Positions 10,257 through 22,929 of a stretch of DNA of 64,000 nucleotides are shown here, piece by piece. The translations under genes were made by a program, and so were the position numbers. Origin of the DNA: Odobenus rosmarus divergens (Eukaryota; Chordata; Mammalia; Carnivora; Odobenidae); the NCBI RefSeq assembly GCF_000321225.1, contig NW_004451408.1, positions 93,069 through 157,068 of the forward strand. Reading direction: 5' to 3'. The notes beneath the pieces were generated by a model. The model ran no database searches. It was not told the origin of the DNA and saw only the letters and a program-made list of their open reading frames with translations. How positions within the stretch are numbered: position 1 is the first letter of the stretch; the number at the start of each line of letters is the position of its first letter.

Positions 10257-13200
10257 AAGTAAATTAACTAATGTGATGAGACAAGTGAATTTCTGTCTCA
10301 ATCTGGCTTTGAATTCTTGAGCTACCTGAGTCGCGTTTACTTTCCCAGATGAAGGATACAAAGAACCCCTTGAATTTCAAGTAGTTTGAACTGGTGAATC
10401 TTTGCAGTAACTGAGAAATGGCTAATATGTTTCCACATTATGAATTGCAGATCTGGTATCCCAAGTACATTTATCCATATATATTAATCGAGTTTATTTA
10501 ATACAGTTCTTGATCCCTGAAATCTAATTAACACAGGCTTTACTTTATTAAAAATTCCTAAGTTCGAATTTAGACCAGGGTGAATGTTAGGGTAGGATGA
10601 GGTATAATTCTTTCATGTTGCAATTAAAATTAAAATTTATGGAACTGGTCATGTAAGAAAAAATACACATGGACATAACATTCTACTAAAATCAGGTAGC
10701 AGGAATGAACACACTTTCTTTTTCCCAGATTGGTCTGTAGAGGAATTACTTTACATCCATGACAAAACCTTTTCCCCAAAAAGAGTAGCCAAAGCGTCAG
10801 CTTTTATTTTTATTCCCTGATCATTTGTTCATCTCTGCATATTTTGATGCACACGTGAATATTTTTTATAGATTTATGACTATCTATAAAACACCTGTTT
10901 CTCCAGAAGTTCCCACATTTTCAGCAATCGTAGGGATTTAAGACTCTTACTTAATTCTCCACAAAATATGAGCAGAAGTACTGCTCATATTTTGTGCAAA
11001 ACTCAAAACTTCTTGTTCCTCATCTGCCAAAATCTCTCATGCAGTAAGTAATTAAAGTCTTTATCAACATCACCGTGTGCTCCATGACAATCTAGTCTCC
11101 CTAAAAATAAATGTATGGGGGGAAATTCCTCTCAATGATAGGCAAACAGCAATTATTATTCCCTGTTATTAAAATGCTCTCAGTTAATTGCACGGATACC
11201 AGCGGAGAGATTACCTTAAAAGGCTGGAGACTAAAAGAAGGGCGTTAGGCAGAGTCTTGAAACTTCTGGTCTAATTTGGAGAACAGTTTACAGAGTGATT
11301 TAGTAAATATTTGTGAAGAACCATTAACACTGAGTAAATACTCCAATGCAGGCAAAGAAAAATGTATTTAAATAATTGTTAAAGAACCTCCCCTGATAAA
11401 TACTGAAAATGAATTATTTCTAAATGAAAACAGCCCAAATACATTCACAGAAGAATACTACCAACCACATTTGCTAAGCATTCTCTATTGTATATATACA
11501 GTTTATCATCCTGGACTAATTTATGAGAAGCACATGTTCAAATTAAAAAAAAAAAACAAAAAAACTGCTGTTTTCACCCAGGATGATTTTACAGAGAATT
11601 CAGTGAGCTCAGTCCTTTCTTAGCATCTTTCCTATCTTAGTCCCAACAGAAAGGAGATTTCACTGTTTGCTACGTGCTGGTAACGCACGAACCTGCCAAG
11701 GTTTGGTGCCATACTTCCATCGACAAGGTGGAGGAAGAAAGACCACGTTAAATGAGGAAGTTCTGAGATTTCTCTTCACCTCCGAATGACAGATCAAGCT
11801 AGCCAGGGAACATGAAAATGAAGGATCTTGGAAGGCTTCCTGACTCAATTAAAATCCAACTTTGATGAAATATTTTGTTAAAGGGGAAGATGTTGTCTCT
11901 CCTGCGAAAACTGTGTAGGACAGCTGCTACAGGGGAAGCAGGTGGCTGAGTCTACCCCGAGGGCTTCAGAAATATTAATATTTAAACCTCTCGCATTTCA
12001 CTCAAGTTCAGGACAGCTTCCTAATGCCTGGAGGAAGACAGAGCAGGAAACTCACAAACCACAAAGCAGGGAATACCTTCTAATTTGGCCAGAGCACGGT
12101 CTGCCGTCTGAATCCCTCTCAGCCTCGCTTTGCTCCTAGCTCACAAAGGCACGGCCTCCCATTCAAAGCTGGGTGCTCCCTCTCTGCACGGCAGAGACAT
12201 AACATGTCATCAGAGCACAAGGGTTTGCCAGGGCCGTGATTTGTTTGTCTAGACTGGTCATTGAACTCTGTTTATTACCAAACATCATGTGGAATGGGCA
12301 GCAAATCAAAGGGGTTTCTGGGAGCCTGCGAGGCCTGTCTCCCTGAGCACAGCCGGGGCTACACACGGACATCCCTCCTTCTCAGTTTCCACAGCCTGGA
12401 GAGGCCTAGCTTTCCCAGGACCTGGGGCCTGTGACCACTAGACTAACCCTTCATCTTTTTTTGACCCAGGACGTGACCCCAGGTTACTTGTAACCCTCGG
12501 AGCCCCTCACCACTGCTGTTGGAATAGGCAGCCCTTAAGAGCTCTATATTCTGGGCTGCTGAGTGGAGAGGTCATGAGGAATGACTAATGATTAACATTT
12601 GAAAATGAACATGAGAGGAAAATGCTACCAATCACAGCAAAATGGTCTGTCAAAGAGCAGAGGGCCAAGGGGGAAAAAAAAAGGCACATAAATAATCTCT
12701 TTTAAAGATGCAAATGTGGCATTTAGAAGAACTCTTCAGGTTTGGTTTTAGAAAGACACATAATTAGCAGATACAGTTTCATTTTTATGGATAATTGTTA
12801 GCCTAATTTTTAATGAAGATATAAGTTCTCTAAAGGTTTAATCTAGAAGATAAAATGGAGACTCATGGCTTTTGTCAGAAAATAACGTGCAACTTGAGTT
12901 TTTTTGTTTTTTGGTTTTTTTTAAGAAAAGCACTTCTGTTGCCTATAAAAATAAAATTGTTTCATACAAAAATCAGTTCTCTTGTGCAACATTTCTGATA
13001 GACACTGATTATGTTACAGAAGACCTAGGAGCTATGAGAGCTACTGGAAGCTCCAGGGCCTAAGATCGAAGGTCTCTCCCTGGAAAGGCCTAGGTACCAA
13101 ATCTATATGAACTTTCCACATTATCTAAATGGGGGCAAGGTAGCGAATTTGCGTTTCTTTCCTGCCTAGAATGAACAGCTTTCACACAAAGGGATAGTAA

Positions 13201-14120
13201 GCAATACAAAATAGCACTTCCAAAGAGGTCTAGCTTCTGTGTTATAACAATTTAGTGGTCAACATCAGGCGGAGAAACTGAAAGGGTCAAAAACACACCC
13301 AAAACCTAGAACCATAGCCAGGGCCACCTGGCCCTCTCTTTGTGGAAGTCTCTGGTCGCCCAGCAGGAGATTTGGCCCCCCAGGCAGTCCGCTGGGTTCT
13401 CTCTGTCTGCACACACACAGACCCAGACCCGTATCATCCCAGAGGGCTGAATCAACAACCACTGGCCTCCACGTCCTCTGACAACTAGTTCTAGGGAAAT
13501 TCCAGAGGAAGTGAGGGAGAGAGAGGACACCGACCTAGATGTTCCTGAGGCCCATCCTGATCAAGGCCCTTGGGATGACTTCCAAAAACCCCAGAGAACA
13601 AAGAAGACCTAAAGGTGCCACCCCAGTGAACCTGAGGTGATGCTATGATACACCTGAGGTGAGGAACAGGGGTCTCTGGGGCCGCTTCAGCCCTTGCGTT
13701 AGTATTATTGTCCCTGTCGCGGAAATGTAACACAGTTTTGTGATAAGAGTAATCAGTTCAGCATTTATGACTGGGAATAAGATTCCTTTTGTCCGGCCAG
13801 CTAGCAACAGTTACACTACTAGGAGGTAGGGGGCACACTTTTGTTTTCCCTCTCCCTGTCCTCTCCCCAGCCCCACCAGGTAGGTGCCTATAGGCTAAAA
13901 TGTTGGCTGAATTAAACTGGATAAATTCAGTGGAACTTCTAAAACTCTAAAACAAAAAAGCAAATAGTCGTTTCATTCAGGTTCACACAACAAATCATTT
14001 TCTTTAAAGGTTGACAGGGATATTAGATGAAAGTAGGAAGAGCAGATGTAGATGTGTGAGAAAGAAATTCCCCCAAACCAATTTGGACATTGATTTTTTT
14101 CCCTTTCTTTTTCTTTTGAA
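10257..14120. other. Unassigned AT-rich sequence
   Basis: A 3.8-kb stretch almost free of recognisable repeats. No exon or gene recognised; frames are short and overlapping. It contains the perfect inverted repeat at 10960-10996. Confidence 0.45.
10960..10996. repeat. Perfect inverted repeat, 16-bp arms, 5-base loop
   Basis: CACAAAATATGAGCAG (10960-10975), loop AAGTA, CTGCTCATATTTTGTG (10981-10996). The arms pair without mismatch and pairing stops at both outer ends. Confidence 0.95.
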
Positions 14121-14126
14121 ACCAAA

Positions 14127-14323
14127 TTTTTTTTTTTTTTTTTTTTGAGAGAGAGAGAGAGAGAAGTGGGGGAAGGGGCAGAGGGAGGAAAGAGAGAATC
14201 TTAAGCGGGCCCCACACCCAGGGTGGAGTCCGATGCCAGGGCTCGATCTCACGACCCTGAGATCGTAATGTGAGTTGAAATCAAGAGTCGGACACTTAAC
14301 TGACTAAGCCGCCCAGGTGCCCC
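14127..14323 (-). mobile_element. Can-SINE
   Basis: A T run then GAGAGA repeat on the left (tail complement), B-box region complement GGGCTCGATCTCACGACCC near 14239, and head complement GCCGCCCAGGTGCCCC at the right. Moderately diverged. Flanks ACCAAAT and ACTAAAT may be a degraded duplication. Confidence 0.9.
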
Positions 14324-15212
14324 TAAACTAAATCTTTACACAGAAGGTACTAATTTATAATTTAACTCTCAAGTTAACTGTGAGTCCATTAGTCTTTCAA
14401 GTCCTACAAACACAAAGAGTTTTAATGATTTTTTTTAACTAAAGAGAGAAAAAACATGCTGTACAAAAATCACTTCTCCCAGTTAATGCCAAGTCTCTGG
14501 CCACTCAAAGATAGTTCTGTGAGATCTCTATCCATAGGACCCTTTTGTGAGAATAGCACAGGAAACTCTCAACAATCCACACAAATTTAACTTTGACAAA
14601 CACAGAAAGGTTCCTGGCATAAGAGGTTCTGCTTATGCAGTTAAATCATTCGAGCATTTAAATAATGTAAGTCCCCTCCTAAAAGGTGGGTGTTTAGCCA
14701 AGTCAGTTCTCAGTTTCAATCAGACCGAATTTAATGCATAAACATCTTCTTCCACCACAATAAAGAGAAGGAAAAGATATTGCATAAGCAACCATAATAA
14801 GCTAGTTGGAAGAGACACAGTTTTTACAGGGAGCCCCTCAGAAACACGTCCATCTTTTAAGGACTGTTCACTCACACGGGGGACTAATGAGCACATGACA
14901 TCTGTATATAGTCTTTCTTTAAAGGCAGCAGAAGACTCCTTTGCAAGGAAACAATCCTTTAAAAAGAGACACAGTGATCATCACTAAGTTACAGGATGAT
15001 AAATAATTTTTCTTGACTCTTTTTCATATTTTCCAAGTTTTTACACAAAGACAAACTTTTACCTTTAAAATCAGAAAAAGTAGACGTCTATTTCTTTAAA
15101 TTAAAGAAATCCTATGACAGAATGCAAGGTGAAGAATGGTCTGAAGATGGAGACAAGCCATTCCTTTCCTTTGTTTGAATTAGCAAAAGGCAACACCTGG
15201 GGGCAAACACAG

Positions 15213-15249
<37 letters not shown>

Positions 15250-16095
15250 CCTCAGATTCCAGCCCTTCACTCCTCCCTTCACTCCTCCGATGAGCACTCC
15301 GGACTGTGTGGTCCCCCTCCGTCCCGTCTGCTCCAGGTTTCTGTTCCATCCAGTTCTGCTTCCGCTCTCCGCTCTCACTCGCACCTGTGTGTGAACCGTG
15401 GGACTCACCGAGGGTCCTCAGTCCTCACAGGCTGACCAGGAATTTGATAACAGGCGCTGTGAAATCTAACCCAGCCTTATGTTTCACTCAAAAATCCTGC
15501 CTAAAGAAGGCATCCCAGACACTTATATCCTGAGAAACAGAGCAATTTATGTTCCAGCATGCAGGAATACCAGATAGAGCTTCACTAAATAAATAAAGGG
15601 TATGGCTCTAGGGACAAATAAGGAGAAAATACCTGTTTTCTGTCCCCTTTCTATACCTGCAGCTTAGTTAGACGGACCTTTACTCCCTGCAGCTTCCAGG
15701 TCTCAAAACCTCAACATCCGATCCTATCACTTCTTATTTCCAAAATCATGCCCCTACCCAGCCGCCCCCAGAACAGTACTGACACCCTCCTAAATGGCCA
15801 CACAGATCCTCACGGCTTTGAGCAACACTGTTGCTTTCAGTCCCTCTAAAGGGCGCACAGTTCTCCTCTAGAAGTTCCATGTGTATCAGAGCATTCTGCT
15901 GCCTGGCCAGATCTGGATTGTGCACTCACAGCCCTCAGCTCTTTCCATGTTGGCCAAACCTCCACGGTAACCCAGAGAGGTGGTGAGAAATGAAACACCC
16001 ACATCCTCAGAGGGAGGACCACCAGGGTGACATATGGATAAGGAGGGAGGGTAGGAAGAGAGGGCCTACCACCCAGCCAGACAAATGAATGGGAT
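14324..16095. other. Unassigned sequence with a poly-C run
   Basis: No gene seen. The Gly-rich minus-strand frame crossing 15213-15248 is produced by the poly-C tract. A short perfect palindrome with 10-bp arms lies at 15090-15110. Confidence 0.45.
15213..15248. repeat. Homopolymer (C)36
   Basis: An uninterrupted run of 36 C. Its length may be inexact because such runs are hard to sequence and assemble. Confidence 0.95.
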
Positions 16096-16099
16096 TCAG

Positions 16100-16280
16100 T
16101 CTGGCCATCCAGACTACCTACATAATTTGCAGAGCTCAGTACAAAATGAAAATGCAGGGCCCCCCTTCCAAAAAGGCATCAAGAATTTCAAGACCGCCAC
16201 AGCAGAGCAAAAACTAAGTATGGGGCCCTTCCCAAGAGCAGGGCCCTGTGTGACTGCACGGGTCACATACCCATGAAGCT
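16100..16280. mobile_element. Possible ancient interspersed repeat (unnamed)
   Basis: CAGTACAAAATGAAAATGCA, AGGGCCCTGTGTGACTGCAC and CACATACCCATGAAG form a pattern I associate with an old mammalian repeat, but I cannot name it. Confidence 0.35.
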
Positions 16281-16460
16281 TGTCCTGCTGGTTCTCCGTG
16301 GGAAAGCCACTGGCTTTTCTGTTCAAACAGGCAGCAGATGGGCTGCAGAGAGCAAAATAGTGGAATAGATAAACAGTCTTACAAACACTGACAGGTAAAA
16401 AGCTCTATGTTCTAGGTCAGCCTCTTATCTATAGATAGCGCAAGGCGTTATGAAGAATGT

Positions 16461-16499
16461 GGGTTTTTTTTGGTTTTTTGGGGTTTTTTTTTTTTTTGG
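16461..16499. repeat. G/T-rich low-complexity tract
   Basis: Runs of T separated by short G runs (GGG, GG, GGGG, GG). Confidence 0.8.
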
Positions 16500-17454
16500 A
16501 AAATGGGAAATCAATAGTGCCCAACAGCACAGTAATAGGACTTGAACTTGGCAGCTCCTATTCTGTAAGTGGTGAGCATGTTAAATGTACCCCTCGATCC
16601 AATTAAGGAGAATAGTTTTTATTATAACAAAACTGGATGGAATTGAAATCACTTTGAAAAAAAAAAATACAAAGCCATAATTTTCTCCCCTGGTATACTC
16701 ATGTTCAGATAGAAGTTCGTCATGAGATGAATAAAATGTACCTTTTTGGGGCAGCCAAGGACAGCACTAAGAGCCCTCACTGCCAGGAAATCCCTGAGCC
16801 AGCAGGTGCTGAGTTCCTACCCGGACCACCTTCCTGGTACTCCTGGCTTCCCACATTAGCACAGTTCCCCCAGGTCTCTGCAGGGAGGGATAAATACATT
16901 TATGTACATATTTTTTAAACCAACTCTCTTCAAGTTCAAAAAGTCGTTAGAGCTGACTTTTTTAACAAAATTCATAGGATTCACGATCTCTCCAAACTGG
17001 GTCCTCCATCCTTAATAAACAGTTAAAGAAAATGCCCAGGCCCCAATTCTGCAGCCTGCCAATGCCAGAAATTGCTTTGCAATATAAATCACTTTTTTAG
17101 GATAAAAGAGAAAACATCAAAAATTCTAAAACTGGCCTTTAAAAAAAGTCCTGCTGAAGTGGGTGAACCGTGTGTGGAGCTGTAAAAACATACTCAGGCC
17201 TCGGATGAACATATCTTTGGCTTCCAAACATACAAGCTACATGGTTATTAAGGGCCAGGGTATACACTGCAGGATCTTACCTGCTCACACGGCTAACCCA
17301 CATACATCCACAGTTCCTCCTCTGGGGGGTCTAAGCAAACACCTGGAATTCCTAGGGCCTAGGGCCAAAATAGGCCCTTCTTTATTCTGAGTAGCTGTAT
17401 TTCCTATGCAAAGGCGGGGAAAGAGAACACAGTCGATGGCCTCCTGTGTGCGGA
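16500..17454. other. Unassigned sequence
   Basis: No gene or clear repeat seen. Confidence 0.4.
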
Positions 17455-17580
17455 GTTTGAGGTTAAGCGCTTTCACAAAAGTCATCTCCTCTATTTCCCC
17501 CCCAGTTTAAAGATGACTTTCTAAAGGTCACACAACTGATCCGCAGTGGAGATGGGGTTCGAACCCACTTCAGCAGGTTC
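17455..17580 (-). mobile_element. MIR relic
   Basis: Minus-strand MIR core: AAGGTCACACAACTGATCCG near 17525 and GGGGTTCGAACCC at 17553. Confidence 0.65.
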
Positions 17581-18012
17581 CTAAACCACCTTCTTCCCCC
17601 TCCACCACGGGGCAGCCCCGTGCTTTGTGAGCCAGAGGCAGGTTGGGTAGCCAGGCTGCAGACACGGCTACCTGGAAGGGACGGGCTGACCGTGGCGTGC
17701 ACGAGCTCATGATTCGTCCTACCTCCGCACTGGGAGCAGCCCAAGCCTGAGCGCAGAATACTGGACCCGAGGCTGTGGCAATCAGAGCATGCCAGTAAAG
17801 CAACTACACAGAGCAACAAGGTGTCCAGGCTGGTGAGCGGAGGCCAGCCTGGAGGAGGCCAGGAGTACGTACTGTGCAGAAATCTACATGCAGTCAGCCC
17901 AGCTGCAACTGGGAAATCTCGACGGAGAGGAGGAGAGTCCCTGTCATCAGCAGTCTATCGACTGAGCGTGCATCGTGAGAAGTAGTACATCCTGCCCGTG
18001 AAGAGCCCGCTG
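17581..18012. other. Unassigned, GC-richer sequence
   Basis: No gene recognised. The 118-codon minus-strand frame (17819-17463) partly overlaps the MIR and has no family resemblance that I can see. Confidence 0.4.
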
Positions 18013-18175
18013 CCTGGTTCAAAAGCTAGTTCTGCTCGTAACTAGCTGAGTGACCTTGGGCAGCTAACTTAAACTCTCTGCCTCAGTCACTGTTCACTAC
18101 CGAAGAGAGAGGTTTTGAAGACTTACAGGACGGAATGCAGATAAAGCACGTGGAACAACACCTAGGATCTAGAGC
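18013..18175 (+). mobile_element. MIR relic
   Basis: TAACTAGCTGAGTGACCTTG at 18040, GGGCAGCTAACTTAAACTCT and TGCCTCAGTCACTGTTC follow the MIR plus-strand core in order, ending near AAAGCACGTGGAACAACACC. Confidence 0.8.
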
Positions 18176-21100
18176 AGGTGGTCATTGTTAGAGATTATTA
18201 TATGTACCAAGTACCTTCTGAAACAGACCTCAGACCCCCAGACAGTTCCTTCCACTCCAAAGAGGCAGAGCCATCTGTGGGATGCCCTGAAGCCCCCAGC
18301 TACGACCCCGTATTCAGCAGCCCCTCCCACAGCATGCGCGGTAACCTTAGCTGTGAGAGAGGGGAAGCAATGTGCTTTCCAACCCAGGCAGACCGCGATC
18401 CAGGAGCCGTAGCCCGCAGACTGCGTGATATGTCACCTTTTCTGTGACAGGACTCCCAATCCCTTCCCTAGGCTTCAACACGAAGAACGTTCTCGTGGCA
18501 GAAGCAGGTTCCTTCTCATCAGGTGCTTCTGAGAAAAACAAATCACTGACGCAAACATTTTGCAAATTCTGGGTAAGTGTGGTGAAGAAGGTGCAATTCC
18601 CTCTCCTTTATGATTATAATAAAATGCCCAGGTGCTGCCGGGGGACTTGCCATGCTCCAAACCCATCCCAGAGCTCCCCCAGGAGAGGGCCACCCTGCTA
18701 ATCAGAAGAACTTTCCTAGGGTGAAGCCCATCAGCTGGAGACCTGGTTTTCCTTTATGGCTCACATAAAGATTAATGATTCAACTCGCAGCTGCTTCTAG
18801 TGTTCAAGGGAGCCCCTCTCTCGCCTGTCGTTTACCCCTGGGTTGGCCTGAGGACTTGCGGTTAATGGGGCAGGTGGGGAAGCCATTTGTTTCCCCTTGA
18901 CCGAGTGTGTTAACACTGATCTGCTGCTCTACCGGGGCTCACCGTCTTAATCTCAGGCATGCTTTGATGGAATGTTCCTCTCCCTCAGGCTTCTAACGAG
19001 GCCAGGTACCGAGTATCTAGAAACCCATAGCTTCCCTGGACGCCCGGCCTGTGGCTTCCAAGGATCCAGTCCTTAGAGAGATAAATCTCTAAAGTAAGCT
19101 TTAAGAAATGAGAATAAGCAGCAGCACCCCTGCTTACCAAAATGCTTTGCTGTCTTTACAGTGCCGATAGCTTCAAATGCACCTTGGCTCAGGGACATGA
19201 GCGGTCACGAGACAACAAGAAAGGCTTTTGTTTTGCCTGTTGGTCTCTCTGCAACCTCCCTTTCCGGTCTACCCCACCCAGCTCTTTGTTCTTCTGCTCA
19301 CTCTCTGTGCACCCGTTACTAAGACCCCTTTCATTCTCTTTATTCCCTTCAGGAACAACTTTTTTAGTGCCAGGGACATAATCAGATGTTTTTATCTACA
19401 TTTACCAAACAGAATCCAGAAGATTTGGTACACGCAGGGTAGAAGTCTATTCTTGGGGGCTCGCCTCCTTATTCACTGAGCGATCCCATGGAACACGGGC
19501 AGCTGGACTGACGGCCTACCCTTGGCCCTGCAGCTTTCTCCGAAAAAGAAAAACTAACTGACTCTGGATCTCATAACCGTATCCGCTGCACTGGAAGGGG
19601 ATTTGCCCACGTGGGCAGGGGGGCAAGACAGAAAGTTCCCAGCCAGGTGTGCCACCACTTCAAATGGGTGACTTCAGCTGGCTTTGCATGGGGAGCACCC
19701 AGGGCCTGGGACCCTTTGGCTGGTCACAGCTTTCATGGCCTCTCTGTTGATTATTGGAGGCCTCCAGTAATTTGAGATGGTGACAATAATAGGACTCCTC
19801 CACCCCTTATCTCTAGGGTTTATGTGCTGGGAGCCAATTCTTGGTTCTCTCGAATTTTACATGTCTAACGAGTAAGCCGTTGACTGCCCTTGGTCCTGGA
19901 CTACCTTTTCAGGCATGTTTGTACCGTAGTCTTGTGAACCTGTGAATAGTTTGGGGAAAAAGAGGCAGTGTCTCTCTCCAGAGCTTACTTCCCGTTATAA
20001 AAGATTCGGTTTCCCTACACTCAGGTGTCATTTCCTGTAACACAACTTCTCCCTGTGCAGTGATCAGCTGGCCCTCTTATAAGCGTGTAAGGATTGAGGC
20101 TCAAGGAACCAGCTGAAAAATGCTGACCCTCTGGCTGCTCCTTCTGCTGTGAGTGAGAAACTGTTCCCCTCTGAAGTAAGTCTCACGTCTTGTCCCAGCA
20201 TCCATGACACTGAGGCAGGCTAACTTGCTAGCTTGTGAGTAGGGTAAAGTCTCAGGCCCCTTTGCGGTTCTGGACAATATGTTATAATGACAGCAAGTAC
20301 CAGGCCACACTCTGGCACACATGCAAACATGTATTAGGAAGCAGGCCCAGCAGAGTCCCATAATCTGTTCTTTTAATGAGCTGAGGTCCCACCTTCCCAT
20401 CCCTTAGGCATGCAAACAACTACCTGGCTTACCTGGGGTGGATGTTGCAGTATTCTAGTGGCAAGATTCAGCTAATACTCTGTTTGGATTGTGACAGAAT
20501 CCCCCATCAAATGACAGGGCGTAGGACTAAGTTGGACCTCTAGACCAAGAATGCCACACCAAAAGGTATTAGTCTTCTGGACCCACCAGATTTTCTAATA
20601 TTCTATTCATGCAAATATATATTTCTACCCAGTGCACATAAAGCAAATGACAGTTATCTCTCCAGTAAATTATTTCTAACACTCCTTTATAACAATTAAT
20701 GAATCATCAATGGCAGATCTAGTTGAAATGGGCTTGTAGTAACAGCCTCAGGATATGAATTGCCAATTAGGACTTTCAAATGCTAACTTACTACCCCTGG
20801 AATATGAATCCCTGATTGGAAGACACTTCAGATGTTTAATCTACCCCAGGATTTCATTTAAGCCAGCAAATCACACACAGTTCACACTGTCTGTCTTGAA
20901 GTATCTTAAACTAAGTGACAACACTTGAATGGAGGCATTTTGTTTTTTGAAGATACAGCTTCTGGTCCACACAGCTCTTCCCACTTTCCCTTCTCTGTAC
21001 TGTCTTCACCAAAAGAGTATTTCGTTGGCTTTTTTGGCTCATAGAGCCAGGGATCTCTGGCACAAATGGCATACAAGGGCCAGGTACAGTCCCATGTAAC

Positions 21101-21204
21101 TCAATTAACTTCCATCCTTTAAACACAGTTTCAAATCTGAATGACTCAACCTCTTTCCCCTCCCTTCAGGTTGCCTAGCTCCCTTGCTAGCCCCAACTCT
21201 TGGC
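18176..21204. other. Unassigned sequence
   Basis: About 3 kb without a recognised gene, exon or young repeat. Longest frames are about 100 codons and unconvincing. Confidence 0.45.
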
Positions 21205-21265
21205 ATACATTCAGCCATTCATTCAACAGATACTGATTTAAAAACCTATAGATTCCATGCTGGCT
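21205..21265 (-). mobile_element. Probable L2 fragment
   Basis: CAGCCATTCATTCAACAGAT then ACTGATTT matches the minus-strand end of L2 (TTCATTCAACAAATATTTA). Confidence 0.4.
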
Positions 21266-22703
21266 CAAGACCCTTATTGCTACACAATCAGCTTTTCTTC
21301 TGGTCCACAGATTCTTTCATCATTTGTTGGAGAGAAGTAAAGTCCTAATCCTTTCCTTTTGGAGATTAAATACTTTTAAAATCTCAGTGATCTTGTCATA
21401 TGGTAGACTCCAAGTACACTACCAAGCAGGCTCCCTCAGGGTCACGGAACAGAAAGACTCGCAGACCAAATCAACATGCTCATACTGCCCAATATATTAA
21501 ATTCACTTAAACACATGGCAAGATACTAAGGGCAACAACATGAGTTAGGTTAACACACTTAAGATATCAGCAGGGTGGGAGGATCATGCTCCCTGAATCC
21601 TAGTTACACAGTGATGTTACGTCCTGCCTTTCTCTCTCTTTTCCTTTCTCTCTCCTACATGAGCCGCCTTCACTACTACTGTGGTTACAAGGACCCGACC
21701 TGAGGTAGGCCAGAGACACACTCTTACTCTCTCAGAGATTCAGGGGCAAGTACACCTGGCCAATAGCTGTAACTTGCCAAATAGGCTGCTGAACAACTTT
21801 GGATTTTATTTGCCTTTCTTGGGCTGAGCACAGGTGGGTCCACAGTGGACCTATCAAGGATTATCCCCAAAAGATATCCCCAATTTAGGGGTGACACAGC
21901 TGTCAATGCAGAAGCGACAAACATTAGGATTTGATCTTTCTATTCTTTCTTTCTCTAAAGGTAACTCTCTTATTTGTTCCATTATATATTCCATTCTATT
22001 TTTAGCATGTCTTACAGGTTACTAATTTACTTACTACCTATATCTAACATAGCTTATGAATTCTACTTATACAGAGCTGCTTGCTTCCTCATTCTCTGCT
22101 TGCCTGATACATCCAGTGAGTTTTGCCTGTATCTCATAAGCTGCTGCTTACATAGTTAGGCATGCTTAGTACATCGTGACTCTCAAACATACCATTTGTT
22201 TCCCTGGTATTGTTTGAATATTCTCAAACAACAAAGATAACACCCATTACAAATATTCTAGATGAAAATGTAGACTACAAAACAATATATAAAATGATTG
22301 TAAGTACATAAGGATATGCATGTATGTGGATAACAATTGGAAGGTAATACATAAAAATTGAAAAAATATGCTGGGATAGTGATACTCCTGAGTTAACTTT
22401 CCTTTCAGAATTTTCTTTAATATTTGTATAATATTTTTAGGAACATACATTATTTTTAAGTAGGTTGACAATCCATAAATACCATAAAATGCTCCTTTTG
22501 ACCAAGTATTCAGGTGGGAACTATTTACCTACAAAGCCTATCTAAAGTTTAAGGGATTTCATGAAATAAACTGAACTCTTGTAGAACACATGGACTCTAA
22601 ACCACTAATTTCCCTAAGAAAAGGCTCTAACCACACAGGTTCTTTACATATTTTATAACACAATTTTTAGGCAATACATTTAGCTATGCTTTTTGCCTTT
22701 ATT
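21266..22703. other. Unassigned AT-rich sequence
   Basis: No gene seen. 21400-21900 may hold an unnamed old repeat; 21940-22680 is AT-rich and unremarkable. Confidence 0.4.
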
Positions 22704-22929
22704 TAAAAGTAGCTACTGAGGGGCGCCTGGATGGCTCAAGTCGATTAAGCATCTGACTGGCTCAGGTCACGATCTCCAGGTCCTGGGATCGAGCCCCACG
22801 TCGGGCTCTCTGCTCAATGGGGAGTCTGCTTGTCCCTCTCCCTCTGCCCCTCCCCACCTCATGCTCTCTCTCTCTCTCTCAATCTGTCAAATAAATAAAT
22901 AAAATATTTTTTTAAAAAGTAGCTAATGA
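22704..22929 (+). mobile_element. Can-SINE with target-site duplication
   Basis: Element 22720-22914 with the GGGGCGCCTGGATGGCTCAA head, GGGATCGAGCCCCACG B box, CT repeats and CAAATAAATAAATAAAATA tail. Flanks AAAAGTAGCTACTGA and AAAAGTAGCTAATGA differ at one base. Confidence 0.95.

Noticed and set aside
15101..15408. Glycine-rich minus-strand frames resembling a poly-Gly protein
   Set aside because: The poly-Gly is the translation of the 36-base poly-C tract.
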